Origin: an uncultured Prevotellaceae bacterium
GTDB lineage: Bacteria > Bacteroidota > Bacteroidia > Bacteroidales > Bacteroidaceae
Reading direction: 5' to 3'
Assembly (NCBI GenBank): GCA_900314715.1
Contig: OMWI01000024.1
Span: 1-46,523, forward strand
DNA length: 46,523 nucleotides
Part shown: piece by piece, positions 35,931 through 45,499 of the stretch
Layout of the letters: each line of letters starts with the position of its first letter
Position numbering within the stretch: position 1 is the first letter of the stretch
Made by a program: the position numbers and the translations under genes
The notes under the pieces: generated by a model
What the model was told of the DNA's origin: nothing
Database searches by the model: none
Seen by the model: only the letters and a program-made list of their open reading frames with translations

Positions 35931-35962
35931 TTTGCACATTTTGGAAAAAATGTTTACCTTTG
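35931..35962 (+). promoter_or_regulatory. Promoter of aroB
   Basis: TTTG (35931-35934), a 20-base spacer and TACCTTTG (35955-35962). An in-frame ATG at 35960 lies within the -7 box and so cannot be the start; the ATG at 35990 is chosen. Confidence 0.8.
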
Positions 35963-35989
35963 CACGCAATAATTAATATAAATAGGTAT

Positions 35990-37045
35990 ATGGAACAAAG
36001 GATTGTCATTTCAGAGAATTTACAGAAGGATATAGCAATTGCCATTTCCGAATGTGAACATGACAAGATTTTCGTATTGGTAGACGAGACAACCGAAAAA
36101 ACTTGCTGGACACTCATTAAACGTTTTCTCTCTTTGAGAAATGCAGAATTAATTGTTATCGGAACTACGGATACACATAAGAACTTGGAGACTGTCACTC
36201 AAGTTTGGAAAGCAATGAGTGATGGTGGAGGAACACGTCATTCGTGCTTGATAAACCTCGGTGGGGGAATGGTAACCGATTTAGGTGGTTTTGTTGCCTC
36301 AACCTTTAAGCGTGGCATGGATTTCATCAATATTCCAACAACTTTGCTGGCAATGGTTGATGCATCGGTAGGAGGTAAGACGGGTATCAATTTCAATGGC
36401 TTGAAGAATGAAATTGGTGCGTTTAATGATGCAAATTACGTGATACTCTGTACTAAGTTCTTGAAGACACTTGATGTAGAAAACATTCGTTCGGGATATT
36501 CGGAGATGTTGAAACATGGCTTAATCAGTAATGATGCATTGTGGTCAAAAATCGTAAACTTCCCTTTGGCGGAATTACCTCATAAGCATTTGGATGTATT
36601 GCAAAAGATGGTAGTTGAATCTATACACGTGAAGGAACATTACGTTATAGTAGACCCAAGAGAAAAGGGACTTCGCAGGGCATTAAATTTCGGGCATACG
36701 TTTGGACACGCATTCGAGTCGTGGTCATTGAAACGCAATCCTATCTTGCATGGTTATGCTGTGGCTTACGGAATGATATGCGAACTATATCTCAGTACCA
36801 TCAAGACACAATTCCCTGTTGATAAGATGCGACAAACCGTTGCGTTTATCAAGGAGAATTATGGCACGTTGAATATTACTTGTGATGATTATGATGAACT
36901 CATCGACTTGATGTTGCATGATAAGAAGAACATGTCGGGAATCATCAACTTTACGTTGTTGGGTGGTATTGGCGACGTGAGAATCAACCAAACGGCAACG
37001 GAAGAGGAAATCAAGGAAGCACTCGACTTTCTCAGGGAAGGATAA
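35990..37045 (+). CDS. aroB: 3-dehydroquinate synthase
   Basis: Second step of the shikimate pathway (DAHP to 3-dehydroquinate; NAD and a divalent metal). 351 residues from the chosen start. Motifs: INLGGGMVTDLGGFVAST (NAD binding), IPTTLLAMVDASVGGKTGIN, the metal ligands in GYSEMLKHGLI (Glu) and LNFGHTFGHAFES (two His), and the C-terminal HDKKNMSGIINFTLLGGIG. GH43 follows 28 bases later, so they may share a transcript. Confidence 0.96.
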   Translation: MEQRIVISENLQKDIAIAISECEHDKIFVLVDETTEKTCWTLIKRFLSLRNAELIVIGTTDTHKNLETVTQVWKAMSDGGGTRHSCLINLGGGMVTDLGGFVASTFKRGMDFINIPTTLLAMVDASVGGKTGINFNGLKNEIGAFNDANYVILCTKFLKTLDVENIRSGYSEMLKHGLISNDALWSKIVNFPLAELPHKHLDVLQKMVVESIHVKEHYVIVDPREKGLRRALNFGHTFGHAFESWSLKRNPILHGYAVAYGMICELYLSTIKTQFPVDKMRQTVAFIKENYGTLNITCDDYDELIDLMLHDKKNMSGIINFTLLGGIGDVRINQTATEEEIKEALDFLREG

Positions 37046-37073
37046 ATGAAATAACAATCAATCAGATATCACC

Positions 37074-38084
37074 ATGAAACAATTATTAATTGCCTTTTTG
37101 TTGACCTTATCGCTTGGTGCGAATGCGCAGCGATATAGTGGAAATCCTATCTTGATGAGTTTTCACGCAGACCCCGAAGTGATGTACTCCCATCAAACAG
37201 GGCGTTATTACATCTATTCTACCACCGATGGAACACCAGGGTGGGGCGGTTGGTATTTTACTTGCTTCTCTTCTGCCGACTTAACAATGTGGAAATATGA
37301 GGGTATTATCCTCAATTTACCGCGCGATACGAAATGGGCGAGCGGAAATGCTTGGGCTCCATGCATCGAGGAGAAATTGGTGAACGGTCAATATAAATAC
37401 TATTATTATTATAGTGGTGAGACAGGACATGGTAAGGCTATCGGTGTTGCCGTAGCTGATAGTCCTACGGGACCATTCGTTGATTACGGAAAACCCATCG
37501 TTGACAAGCGACCCAAAGGAGAAAGGGGTGGTCAGCAGATAGACGTAGACGTATTTACGGATCCTGATACAGGTAAGAGTTATCTTTATTGGGGAAATGG
37601 ATATATGGCTGGTGCCGAATTGAATGACGATATGTTGTCTATCAAGGAGGAAACGGTTGTCAGTATGACTCCACGTGGTGGAACATTGCAAGATTATGCT
37701 TATCGGGAAGGTACGTATGTGTTTAAGAGAAATGGCATATATTATTTTATGTGGAGTGTAGATGATACGGGTTCTCCTAATTATCATGTGGCATACGGTA
37801 CAAGTGATTCTCCTTTAGGTCCTATTCAAGTGGCAGAACAACCAGTTGTTCTCATCCAAGATCCAGCGCAGGAAATATATGGACCAGCGCATAATAGCGT
37901 GTTGCAGATTCCTGGTAGAGATGAATGGTATATTGTTTATCATCGTATCAATAAGAATTATATAGAAAGGGATAAAGCTCCAGGCATTCACCGCGAGGTT
38001 TGCATAGATAAAATGGAATTTAATGCGGATGGAACGATTAAACCCGTGAAGCCTACACAACGCGGAGTGGCGCAATTGAAGTAG
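37074..38084 (+). CDS. Glycoside hydrolase family 43 protein
   Basis: 336 residues. A signal peptide (to about residue 19, GANAQ) is followed by a five-bladed beta-propeller of the GH43 type, which usually acts on xylan or arabinan side chains. The three catalytic carboxylates can be placed: Asp 33 in FHADPEV (base), Asp 157 in QQIDVDVFTDPDTGK (pKa modulator), and Glu 212 in YREGTYVFKRNGIYYFMWS (acid). The HNSV motif is also present. No extra carbohydrate-binding module follows. Exported, probably periplasmic. Substrate is not determined. Confidence 0.88.
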   Translation: MKQLLIAFLLTLSLGANAQRYSGNPILMSFHADPEVMYSHQTGRYYIYSTTDGTPGWGGWYFTCFSSADLTMWKYEGIILNLPRDTKWASGNAWAPCIEEKLVNGQYKYYYYYSGETGHGKAIGVAVADSPTGPFVDYGKPIVDKRPKGERGGQQIDVDVFTDPDTGKSYLYWGNGYMAGAELNDDMLSIKEETVVSMTPRGGTLQDYAYREGTYVFKRNGIYYFMWSVDDTGSPNYHVAYGTSDSPLGPIQVAEQPVVLIQDPAQEIYGPAHNSVLQIPGRDEWYIVYHRINKNYIERDKAPGIHREVCIDKMEFNADGTIKPVKPTQRGVAQLK

Positions 38085-38147
38085 AGTAGAAAAGGTTTAT
38101 CAAGTTATATTTATAGCAAATGTTTCCAATCTTCCATTTTTTTTGAT

Positions 38148-38155
38148 TAACTTTG
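38148..38155 (+). promoter_or_regulatory. -7 box (TAACTTTG) of the GT2 gene
   Basis: TAACTTTG, 23 bases before the ATG at 38179. The -33 side is T-rich but has no clear TTG at the right distance. Confidence 0.5.
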
Positions 38156-38178
38156 CGTCCTAAAACGATGATGTGAAG

Positions 38179-38940
38179 ATGAAGGTCACTGTTATTACAG
38201 TTGCTTATAATAGTTCTAAAACCCTTGCAGATGCGATAGAATCAGTATTGCGACAGACGTATCGCGATATTGAATATTGGATTATTGACGGAATGTCTAA
38301 CGATAATTCCGTTGAGATTATCAAAAAGTATGAGAGTGCTTTTGAAGGTCGTTTGCATTGGATTTCAGAAAAAGATAAGGGAATATACGATGCGATGAAT
38401 AAAGGCATTCGTATGGCAACTGGAGACGTGATTGGCATACTGAATTCAGATGACTTTTTCACTTCTGATGATGTCATTGAGAAGATGGTGGAACAGTTTA
38501 CCGATGACGTAGATGCTATATATGGTGACGTTCATTTTATTAAAGAAGACAATGAACAAAAGTGCGTTCGCTATTATTCGGGTAGAATCTTCCGTCCGTA
38601 TATGGTGAAATTTGGCTTTGTTCCTCCACATCCTTCTTTTTATGCTCGTAAGAAATTGTTTGACCAATACGGACTTTATGACGATACGTATACTATTTCC
38701 GCTGATTTCGAAATGATTGCTCGATTGTGTTGGAAATATAAGGTGAAGATGAAATACGTTCACTTGGATTTTGTGTGTATGCGAGTGGGCGGTGCAAGTA
38801 CGAGAAGTGTGAGAAATAGAACCAAAGGAACGAATGAGGTTATCAAGGCTTGCAAGAAATTAGGGATAAAGACATGTGTTCCGATGGTTTACATGAAATA
38901 TCCAATAAAAATACTTGAGTCGTTGATTATCAAACGATAA
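38179..38940 (+). CDS. Glycosyltransferase family 2
   Basis: 253 residues from the ATG at 38179; a GTG two codons earlier is in frame but less likely. The GT-A fold is shown by VTVITVAYNSSKTLADAIESVL, YWIIDGMSNDNSVEII, KGIYDAMNKGIRMATGDVIGILNSDDFF (DD metal site) and FGFVPPHPSFYARK. This type adds a sugar to a lipid-linked oligosaccharide in surface polysaccharide synthesis. A strong terminator follows, separating it from the sugar transferase gene. Confidence 0.9.
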   Translation: MKVTVITVAYNSSKTLADAIESVLRQTYRDIEYWIIDGMSNDNSVEIIKKYESAFEGRLHWISEKDKGIYDAMNKGIRMATGDVIGILNSDDFFTSDDVIEKMVEQFTDDVDAIYGDVHFIKEDNEQKCVRYYSGRIFRPYMVKFGFVPPHPSFYARKKLFDQYGLYDDTYTISADFEMIARLCWKYKVKMKYVHLDFVCMRVGGASTRSVRNRTKGTNEVIKACKKLGIKTCVPMVYMKYPIKILESLIIKR

Positions 38941-38941
38941 T

Positions 38942-38971
38942 ATCACATTCTTTAAGGAATGTGATTTTTTT
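38942..38971 (+). terminator. Rho-independent terminator after the GT2 gene
   Basis: Arms ATCACATTC (38942-38950) and GAATGTGAT (38957-38965), a six-base loop, and a run of T. Confidence 0.93.
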
Positions 38972-39045
38972 ATGCCAATGTTTTTTAATTTTTTTATAAT
39001 AAATGTTGAGGAACTCCGTTTATAATATAAAAAATATAATCTACG

Positions 39046-39711
39046 ATGATACAATCTATCATGGTCAACTACAAGTTAAACGACGACATACATAATCCAA
39101 GATACATTTCAGACGGGATGAATGAGCTTGAGCGTAATATGAAAAGGATATTGGATTTTGTAGTCGCTCTTGTGTGTTTGGTCATTTTCTCCCCTTTGTT
39201 TCTTGTTTGTTACATTGCTGTCAAGCGCGAAGATGGCGGTCCTGCAATCTTTAAGCAAGAGCGTATCGGTCGGTTTGGTCGTCCTTTCTATATCTATAAG
39301 TTTAGAAGTATGCAACTCGACGCTGAAAAAGACGGACCTGCATTGTATCAACACGAGAAAGATACTCGCATGACAAAGGTGGGTAGATTCTTGCGTTTGC
39401 ATCATTTGGATGAATTACCACAATTATGGAATGTCGTTAAAGGGGATATGGCTTTTATCGGTCCTCGTCCTGAGCGCGAATATTATATCAATCAAATCAT
39501 GCAACACGATCCTCGTTATCGTTATCTATACCAAATTCGTCCAGGCGTAACTTCTTATGCCACCCTTTATAATGGTTATACGGATACGATGGAAAAGATG
39601 TTGCGTCGTTTAGATCTTGACCTTTATTATTTAGAGCATCGCTCTTGGTGGTTTGACTTTAAGATTTTAGTCAAGACATTTATCAACATCGTATTCGGAA
39701 AGAAGTTCTAA
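39046..39711 (+). CDS. Undecaprenyl-phosphate sugar phosphotransferase (initiating transferase)
   Basis: 221 residues from this ATG; those at 39061 and 39118 are alternatives. It is of the short (PglC/WcaJ C-terminal) class. A membrane segment RILDFVVALVCLVIFSP is followed by FKQERIGRFGRPFYIYKFRSM, the LRLHHLDELPQLWNVVKG block and AFIGPRPERE. It moves a sugar-phosphate to undecaprenyl phosphate, the first step of a surface glycan. No flippase or polymerase is next to it, so the rest of the pathway must be elsewhere. Confidence 0.92.
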   Translation: MIQSIMVNYKLNDDIHNPRYISDGMNELERNMKRILDFVVALVCLVIFSPLFLVCYIAVKREDGGPAIFKQERIGRFGRPFYIYKFRSMQLDAEKDGPALYQHEKDTRMTKVGRFLRLHHLDELPQLWNVVKGDMAFIGPRPEREYYINQIMQHDPRYRYLYQIRPGVTSYATLYNGYTDTMEKMLRRLDLDLYYLEHRSWWFDFKILVKTFINIVFGKKF

Positions 39712-39738
39712 TTCATGTAGGAGATTACATTATTTTTC

Positions 39739-40944
39739 TTATCTCTTCATCCAAACATCCTTTTCTTTTCCTTCTTTGTCTCTAACGAGGAAATGATGGC
39801 GGTGGTCTTTAATGAAACGGAATGTCGTGAAGTCTTGGAATGTGAAAATAGGTTTCTCGTCAATTCTTAAGATGATGTCGCCTTGGCGTAGTCCTGCTTG
39901 ATAAGCCTCTGACCCTTCCCAAATCAATCCAACAACAGCTCTCCCGTTGACGGGAACGAAGGCGACACTCATTTGTTCGTTGCCGATAGTTATGCTATCC
40001 GTACCGTTGTAGGGTAGGAGTGTGAGGCGTTTCTTGGTGGGATTGATGATGAGCGCACCATGATTAAGTAGGGGAGAACCGATTTTCGATGCACCTTGCG
40101 TGGTGATACAACGCACGTCAAGGAAAGAGAAGTTGTTCCATTTCAGTCGGTCAAGTCGAAGGAAAGCCACTTCATCTGCTTTCTCCGCACCGAATGCACC
40201 AATGGAAAACTGTCCTTTTGCACGTCCTTCTATTTGTCGTTCGATGTTTGTGCCAAGGTGTTTGTTGAGACGGGACAAGTCATTTTCCAAGTGTGTATCG
40301 AAGCTTCCTTTGTTCATCGTGAAGAATTGACGGAATCCCGTATCGAAAAGCACTTCGTCCATGTGATTGATGAAAGGACTAACCATGAGATAAGGCACAA
40401 ACCACTTCAGTTTGTATTTCACACTATAGCCAGTTTTCTCCTCCTCTTTGAAGGTATTTTTGCGGTCTGTGAGGATGAGAACACCCTTTTGCGTGTCTAT
40501 TTTTGCATATAGTCCACGGTTGAAAAGGTCGAAACCGATGATGGCATCATGTTTGGGACGCACGGCAGGGCGAGGTAAAACGGTTGCCACATAATGACTT
40601 ATTTGTAAATTCCCCATCCGAAATGGTGGCAAGGCAACTACCTTTACCGTGTCTGCATGGTTGTTGGCATCATGCGAAATCATATTTCCCAATTCTACAC
40701 ACCCTTCCAATTCGGTGCCTTGGTAAATCATCCCTTGACTGGAACCCGTATCAAGGAGGAATCGTCGTGTCTTTCCATTCATTTCTACATCGAGAAACAA
40801 TTGTCCATCCACTATCTCAATGGGGATGGTATCGCAAAAGTTCTTCTCCGACAACGTGAAGTTGGGATTATACCGATGCATCTGTGCCGTTCCCGTTGCT
40901 GGAAGAAACAAACTGACAAGTATGGTAAAGAGTGGATTCTTCAT
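39739..40944 (-). CDS. Retropepsin-like aspartyl protease with PDZ domain
   Basis: The frame is open from 40989, but the ATG at 40944 gives a signal peptide (MKNPLFTILVSLFLPATGTAQ) and is preferred (401 residues). FLLDTGSSQGMIY is the aspartyl-protease active-site motif. A second, degenerate copy appears as EVLFDTGFRQFFTM. A C-terminal PDZ domain (GSEAYQAGLRQGDIILRIDEKPIFTF) completes the layout known for exported Bacteroidetes retropepsin-like proteins. -7-like TATTTTTG lies at 40970-40977 (minus strand). Natural substrate is unknown. Confidence 0.85.
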   Translation of the reverse strand: MKNPLFTILVSLFLPATGTAQMHRYNPNFTLSEKNFCDTIPIEIVDGQLFLDVEMNGKTRRFLLDTGSSQGMIYQGTELEGCVELGNMISHDANNHADTVKVVALPPFRMGNLQISHYVATVLPRPAVRPKHDAIIGFDLFNRGLYAKIDTQKGVLILTDRKNTFKEEEKTGYSVKYKLKWFVPYLMVSPFINHMDEVLFDTGFRQFFTMNKGSFDTHLENDLSRLNKHLGTNIERQIEGRAKGQFSIGAFGAEKADEVAFLRLDRLKWNNFSFLDVRCITTQGASKIGSPLLNHGALIINPTKKRLTLLPYNGTDSITIGNEQMSVAFVPVNGRAVVGLIWEGSEAYQAGLRQGDIILRIDEKPIFTFQDFTTFRFIKDHRHHFLVRDKEGKEKDVWMKR

Positions 40945-41196
40945 GATAATAGCTTCATTTTCTATCCTGCAAAAATATATCTTTTTCATGAGAAAACACC
41001 ATTGTTACGAAATTGAATGAAGTCATTATGTGTTAAAAGAATATAACACCCGAAGTTGAGCATTTAAACTTTAATATCATTATCCATGATTCAAGTTAGT
41101 AGATATATGAGGATTGATATTGTTTAGCTGTTTAGAATGTTTTACCACAAATAAAGATTTTCTATCTTTTTGACGCTAACTAAATAATTATTTTTG

Positions 41197-41204
41197 TATA
41201 TTTG
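41197..41204 (+). promoter_or_regulatory. Likely -7 box (TATATTTG) of the C10 protease gene
   Basis: TATATTTG lies 25 bases before the ATG. The nearest TTG (41170-41172) is 24 bases upstream, a little too far. An overlapping TATTTTTG at 41189-41196 is an alternative. Confidence 0.4.
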
Positions 41205-41229
41205 CCAAATAATTCTAAACTAGTTAATT

Positions 41230-44200
41230 ATGAAAAAAATTGTTGTTTTCTTATTACTCCTTTTGCCATTGATGGCAACAGCAAATCCGATAGATGTCCA
41301 ATCGGCTAAGAGGACAGCCAGGACATTCCTGAAAGAGAAAGTCCGCTCAATCACCGACAAGCCTTTGAACCTTGCCTACAGACAGTCTTTACCTGGTAAT
41401 GAAGAACAGACAGCCTTTTACGTCTTCAACTCGAGTGACGGTAAGGGTTATGTCGTAGTCAGTGGTGATGACCGCACTGAACAAGTGCTGGGTTATTCGT
41501 CCACAGGGCACATCGACCCAGAGGCGATGCCCGATAATATGAAGTACTATCTTGGTGAATTAGCTAAAGAATTAGCCAGTATGGATAGCGATGTCACTGT
41601 TGTTAGCAGAAAGTCGAAAAGGCGCGCCCCTGTCAAAAAGGCCATTGCCCCCCTCATTACGACACATTGGGATCAAGACAGTCCTTTCAACAACATGGCT
41701 CCTTATGTAATCAACAGCAAAGGCGACACCGTGCGTTGCGTCACAGGTTGCGTGGCGACAGCTATGGCACAGTTGATGAACTACTATAAGTACCCTCCTG
41801 CCACTATAGCCGACTTGCCTGGTTATACATCAAAAAGTAGTGGCTTCAAGATTGACACTATACCTGCTGGAGCAACAATAGACTGGAGCAATATGGCAGA
41901 TACTTACGACAAAAACTCCACCGCTGCACAGTGTGACGCAGTAGCCAAACTCATGTATCTGTGTGGTGTCAGTGTGAAGATGGACTACGGAGTGTCATCA
42001 TCCGGAGCATCATTGTCCGAATACACACTTATCAAGTATTTCGGCTATGAGAAACATGCACGCTATATTGAAAAGAAAAACTATTCCTCCCTGGCATGGT
42101 TCAATTTGATTTATAATGAATTGGCCGAGGGCTATCCTATGTATTCCGATGGTGGAAACCATGCGTATGTCATCGACGGCTATGATGGCGACAATATGTT
42201 CCATTTCAACTGGGGATGGGGACCTGGCTCCGATGGCTATTACCTGCTTTCCTCTGTCAGCGAATACTATCCCGACGGCACTACTGGCTCCACCACGAGC
42301 TACACCTCCGGTCAGGGAGTCATCATCGGACTGAGGACTGTGGCTGACGGAAATTCGTCGTCTAAATCTACGGTGGATCTGTTAGGATGCATCAACGACA
42401 GTACGCTGGAAGTGCATATCCATCATCCTCAACAGTTGGCAGAGGAATGTGCATACGGCATCGGCTACTTGAAAGACGACCAAAGTGTCGTTCCCCTCAA
42501 TGTCTGCTATGAAGATTGGCCATACTATGCGAATATGTCGATTGGTTCAACACAACCGTTCGTTATCCGAGGCCTCCCGAAGGGCCATTACAGGGTGGTA
42601 GCCATCAAGAAGAACGAGGGCAGCACCGTGTGGAAGGCTGCCGAAGACTCCGAACTGACTTTTGCCGACGTGAATGTCAATGACGATGGAACCATGACCA
42701 CCCAGATGTATGGCTATACCACAGACGTCAAGGTGGACACCATGTATTTTGTCCTTGACCCCACCTTTGGCTCCAATCAGCTCAAGGCATACGTCACCAA
42801 GAACGTGAGCGATGGCAAGACCTTCGAGGGAGATATTGCCCTGTTCTCAATCAAGGAGACTAAATCAGGCAACTGCACATCGACATCCTACCATCGGCTT
42901 GACACGAAATCGGTGATTCTGCAAGACAACGAGACAAAATGCTTGGACATGAAAGCCTTTCTCAGCGGCACCTATTATGGAGCATCCGATGTCGATTCTC
43001 TCTACACCTTCAGGTTTTGTCAAGGAGACTTCAACGGCAGAGAGATAGGCGACTTCCAGGTGCTGGTGAAGAAGTCACCAAAAATCAGCAAGAACCTTGC
43101 GATGACCATGAGTCCCACTATAGAATCTTTCAACACAGCGCAAAATTACCTTTATGGCAAGTCGTTGAAGATGAAGGTAAAGATTGTCAATGAAAACGAC
43201 AGCGATTATGTTGGAAACGTGGAAGCGAAGGTTACGATAGGCAACAGATCTTCATCCAGCACTAAAGGCATCAGTCTGAAAGCTGGTGATCAGACTGAAG
43301 TGGAATTTGACATGTCGCCCTATTACACCCCCAATGACTACGGCACCACCTGCAAGTTGGAGTTGATGAATTGGTGCTGGAACGGTGTTCTATCATTTGA
43401 CAGGACAGAGCGCTCCACTTTCGAACCATTGGTGTTCACTCTCCGACCTGGCATCGAGGTGTTCTACGACGATGGCACTTCAAAATGTTTCGAGGCATCA
43501 TCTTCATTCAGTGTCCCCAAGAATGCCACCGCCATCGACATCAGGAAACAGAATATACTGACAAACCTTACCCTCGCCAATCCCAACTGTCTTGTCTTCA
43601 CCGATGACTATTCAGGCATTCCCTCTGGAGTGACTACCAACATTGTGAAATCAGGAAAGTCGGACAATATTACGCTCACTGATGGCTACAGTTTCGCCAC
43701 ACCAGAGAAATTTACAGCGACCAACATATCCTACACACGCACGTTCACCAATGGGTATCGTGCCGACGGAACTGGCTGGACAACCATCTGCCTGCCCTTT
43801 GATGTTGAGAGCGTCAAGGTTAAAAATGGCAGTACAGCGACCACCATCGACTGGTTCCACAGCAACACTGACACAGGCAAGTCGTTCTGGCTGCGTGAGT
43901 TCTCTGCCGACAACGCACCGACCATGCGTTTCAGCCCTGCCGACAAGATGCTCGCCAAGCTTCCATACATCATTTCCTTCCCTGACGCCAATAGCGGCAT
44001 CGGCCAGACACTCATAGGCAAGCCCGTGACCTTCCAAGGCTCCAACGCCGTCATCACCCCTGCATTCCGCTCTCAGACCCTCGGCTATACCTACCGCCTG
44101 ACAGGTGTGACATCATCAAAAACCGTCAATTTGGGCTTCGGCCTTAACGACGGCGATACCTTGTTTATCAAGAAGTCGCCACTATCGGTACAGGCATTCA

Positions 44201-45054
44201 GAGCATATTTTGACCCTGTGACCACTGGCGCCCAATCACGAGCCTACCTTATCCTTGCAGGTGAGAGCCAAGGCGTAAGCGATGACCCATTGGAGCAAGA
44301 GGAGAAAATGGAGTTGGTTGACCTCGGCCTGAGCGTGAAGTGGGCAAACAAGAATCTTGGTGCTTTAACGTCAGAGAGACCAGGACAATTATTGTCATGG
44401 GGTGAATTGGCCCAAAAGAGTAGTTATTTCAACAATTACTATGAGTACTACAACAGCTACTACTCTTATCAGGATATTGGTTCCGACATCTCCAGTACCC
44501 AATACGATGCAGCTTACTCACAGTCGGGGGGCAAATATCGTATGCCTACACGTGCCGAGATGCAAGAACTGATTGACCGATGCACGATAACCAACGAAAT
44601 AGTCAATGGCGTTGATGGATTCAGAATCACGGGACCAAATGGCAACAGCATCTTTATGCCTGCATCTGGCTATAAATACTACAATGACTATCTATTCGCA
44701 TCCGACGACTCTCATAATAATCGTTGTGGTTTCTATTGGACATCAGAGCCTTACGGTGGCAACACATCGAGATACGCATATAGTTTGGTTTTAGGGACAG
44801 ACGGAATACGCATTATCAACAATTCCTACCGCTTTGCAGGCCTTGCCATTCGTCCTGTGGAGAATCGAAGCACCATTCTGGGCGACTTGAATCATGACGG
44901 ATTTGTGAATATCACCGATGTGGTATTGTTGGTGAACTATATTCTGGGTACAGATGAAGGAGTCGTGATAGGGTCTGAGGCTGACATTAATGGTGACACA
45001 ATAGTGAACATTACCGACGTAGTTGCTCTTACGAACATCATTTTGGGACAATAA
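41230..45054 (+). CDS. C10 (streptopain) family protease with FISUMP-like and dockerin domains
   Basis: 1274 residues. A signal peptide (to about 19) and a propeptide of the Spi/SpeB kind (AKRTARTFLKEK, GYVVVSGDDRTEQVLGYS) precede the papain-like domain. Cys 174 in TGCVATAMAQLMNYYKYP and His 311 in GNHAYVIDGYDG are the catalytic pair, and FNWGWG follows. A long beta-rich middle region has no family I can name. A FISUMP-like module (about 1027-1214, LVDLGLSVKWANKNLG, YRMPTRAEMQEL) precedes a type I dockerin (about 1216-1274). The dockerin has two calcium loops, DLNHDGFVNITDVV and DINGDTIVNITDVV. Secreted; proteolysis of host or dietary protein is inferred. GC content is above the neighbours. 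Confidence 0.9.
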   Translation: MKKIVVFLLLLLPLMATANPIDVQSAKRTARTFLKEKVRSITDKPLNLAYRQSLPGNEEQTAFYVFNSSDGKGYVVVSGDDRTEQVLGYSSTGHIDPEAMPDNMKYYLGELAKELASMDSDVTVVSRKSKRRAPVKKAIAPLITTHWDQDSPFNNMAPYVINSKGDTVRCVTGCVATAMAQLMNYYKYPPATIADLPGYTSKSSGFKIDTIPAGATIDWSNMADTYDKNSTAAQCDAVAKLMYLCGVSVKMDYGVSSSGASLSEYTLIKYFGYEKHARYIEKKNYSSLAWFNLIYNELAEGYPMYSDGGNHAYVIDGYDGDNMFHFNWGWGPGSDGYYLLSSVSEYYPDGTTGSTTSYTSGQGVIIGLRTVADGNSSSKSTVDLLGCINDSTLEVHIHHPQQLAEECAYGIGYLKDDQSVVPLNVCYEDWPYYANMSIGSTQPFVIRGLPKGHYRVVAIKKNEGSTVWKAAEDSELTFADVNVNDDGTMTTQMYGYTTDVKVDTMYFVLDPTFGSNQLKAYVTKNVSDGKTFEGDIALFSIKETKSGNCTSTSYHRLDTKSVILQDNETKCLDMKAFLSGTYYGASDVDSLYTFRFCQGDFNGREIGDFQVLVKKSPKISKNLAMTMSPTIESFNTAQNYLYGKSLKMKVKIVNENDSDYVGNVEAKVTIGNRSSSSTKGISLKAGDQTEVEFDMSPYYTPNDYGTTCKLELMNWCWNGVLSFDRTERSTFEPLVFTLRPGIEVFYDDGTSKCFEASSSFSVPKNATAIDIRKQNILTNLTLANPNCLVFTDDYSGIPSGVTTNIVKSGKSDNITLTDGYSFATPEKFTATNISYTRTFTNGYRADGTGWTTICLPFDVESVKVKNGSTATTIDWFHSNTDTGKSFWLREFSADNAPTMRFSPADKMLAKLPYIISFPDANSGIGQTLIGKPVTFQGSNAVITPAFRSQTLGYTYRLTGVTSSKTVNLGFGLNDGDTLFIKKSPLSVQAFRAYFDPVTTGAQSRAYLILAGESQGVSDDPLEQEEKMELVDLGLSVKWANKNLGALTSERPGQLLSWGELAQKSSYFNNYYEYYNSYYSYQDIGSDISSTQYDAAYSQSGGKYRMPTRAEMQELIDRCTITNEIVNGVDGFRITGPNGNSIFMPASGYKYYNDYLFASDDSHNNRCGFYWTSEPYGGNTSRYAYSLVLGTDGIRIINNSYRFAGLAIRPVENRSTILGDLNHDGFVNITDVVLLVNYILGTDEGVVIGSEADINGDTIVNITDVVALTNIILGQ

Positions 45055-45080
45055 AGTCATTCATATCAAACATTATATAG

Positions 45081-45113
45081 TGATTAGAAGAAACTATAAC
45101 GATATTATTTGAA
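45081..45113. repeat. Direct repeat, left copy
   Basis: Begins TGATTAGA and ends ACGATATTATTTGAA. It matches 45979-46010 with one indel and a few changes. It lies shortly after the C10 protease stop. Confidence 0.65.
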
Positions 45114-45118
45114 ATCTA

Positions 45119-45377
45119 ACTGTCAGAAATTTGGAACTCATAAACATATTGTTTTTGATGTCTAAACCTATCGTTTACGCTGTCTAAGTGTATCATTTAC
45201 GAGGCGAAAATGGCATTCTATGTTTCAACGGTGACGATAGTGACGATAGATTTTGCAACTTTCCTTAAAGGAAATCATTTACCCTCGACCTAAATGATTT
45301 TCTTTATACGAAAGTTTGTATTTCTATCGTCACTATCGTCACCACCTCGTTCAGAAGGGCAGCTCTGACTCTTGCAA
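45119..45377. repeat. Foldback repeat element, copy C (inverted partner of copy A)
   Basis: About 259 bp, matching 12115-12359 in opposite orientation. The hairpin arms are at 45230-45249 and 45324-45343 (20 bp, perfect). Each holds two GTGACGATA units where copy A has one. The core is at 45256-45317. Within the inner core, AAATCATTTA and TAAATGATTT are perfect complements around CCCTCGACC. No gene of note is inside. Confidence 0.85.
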
Positions 45378-45499
45378 ACTTGGAGCAGAATTGCTGTCCT
45401 CGGTCGAATCTTTGTTTATCTTTGCCAATGAAGGCTGAATTCCATTGAGAGGATGTTTTTTTCTGGTTTGAGATTTGCCTTTTTCTTGTTTTTAGCCAA

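Noticed and set aside
41230-45054. T9SS C-terminal tail on the C10 protease
   Set aside because: The protein ends in a complete dockerin with no further tail.
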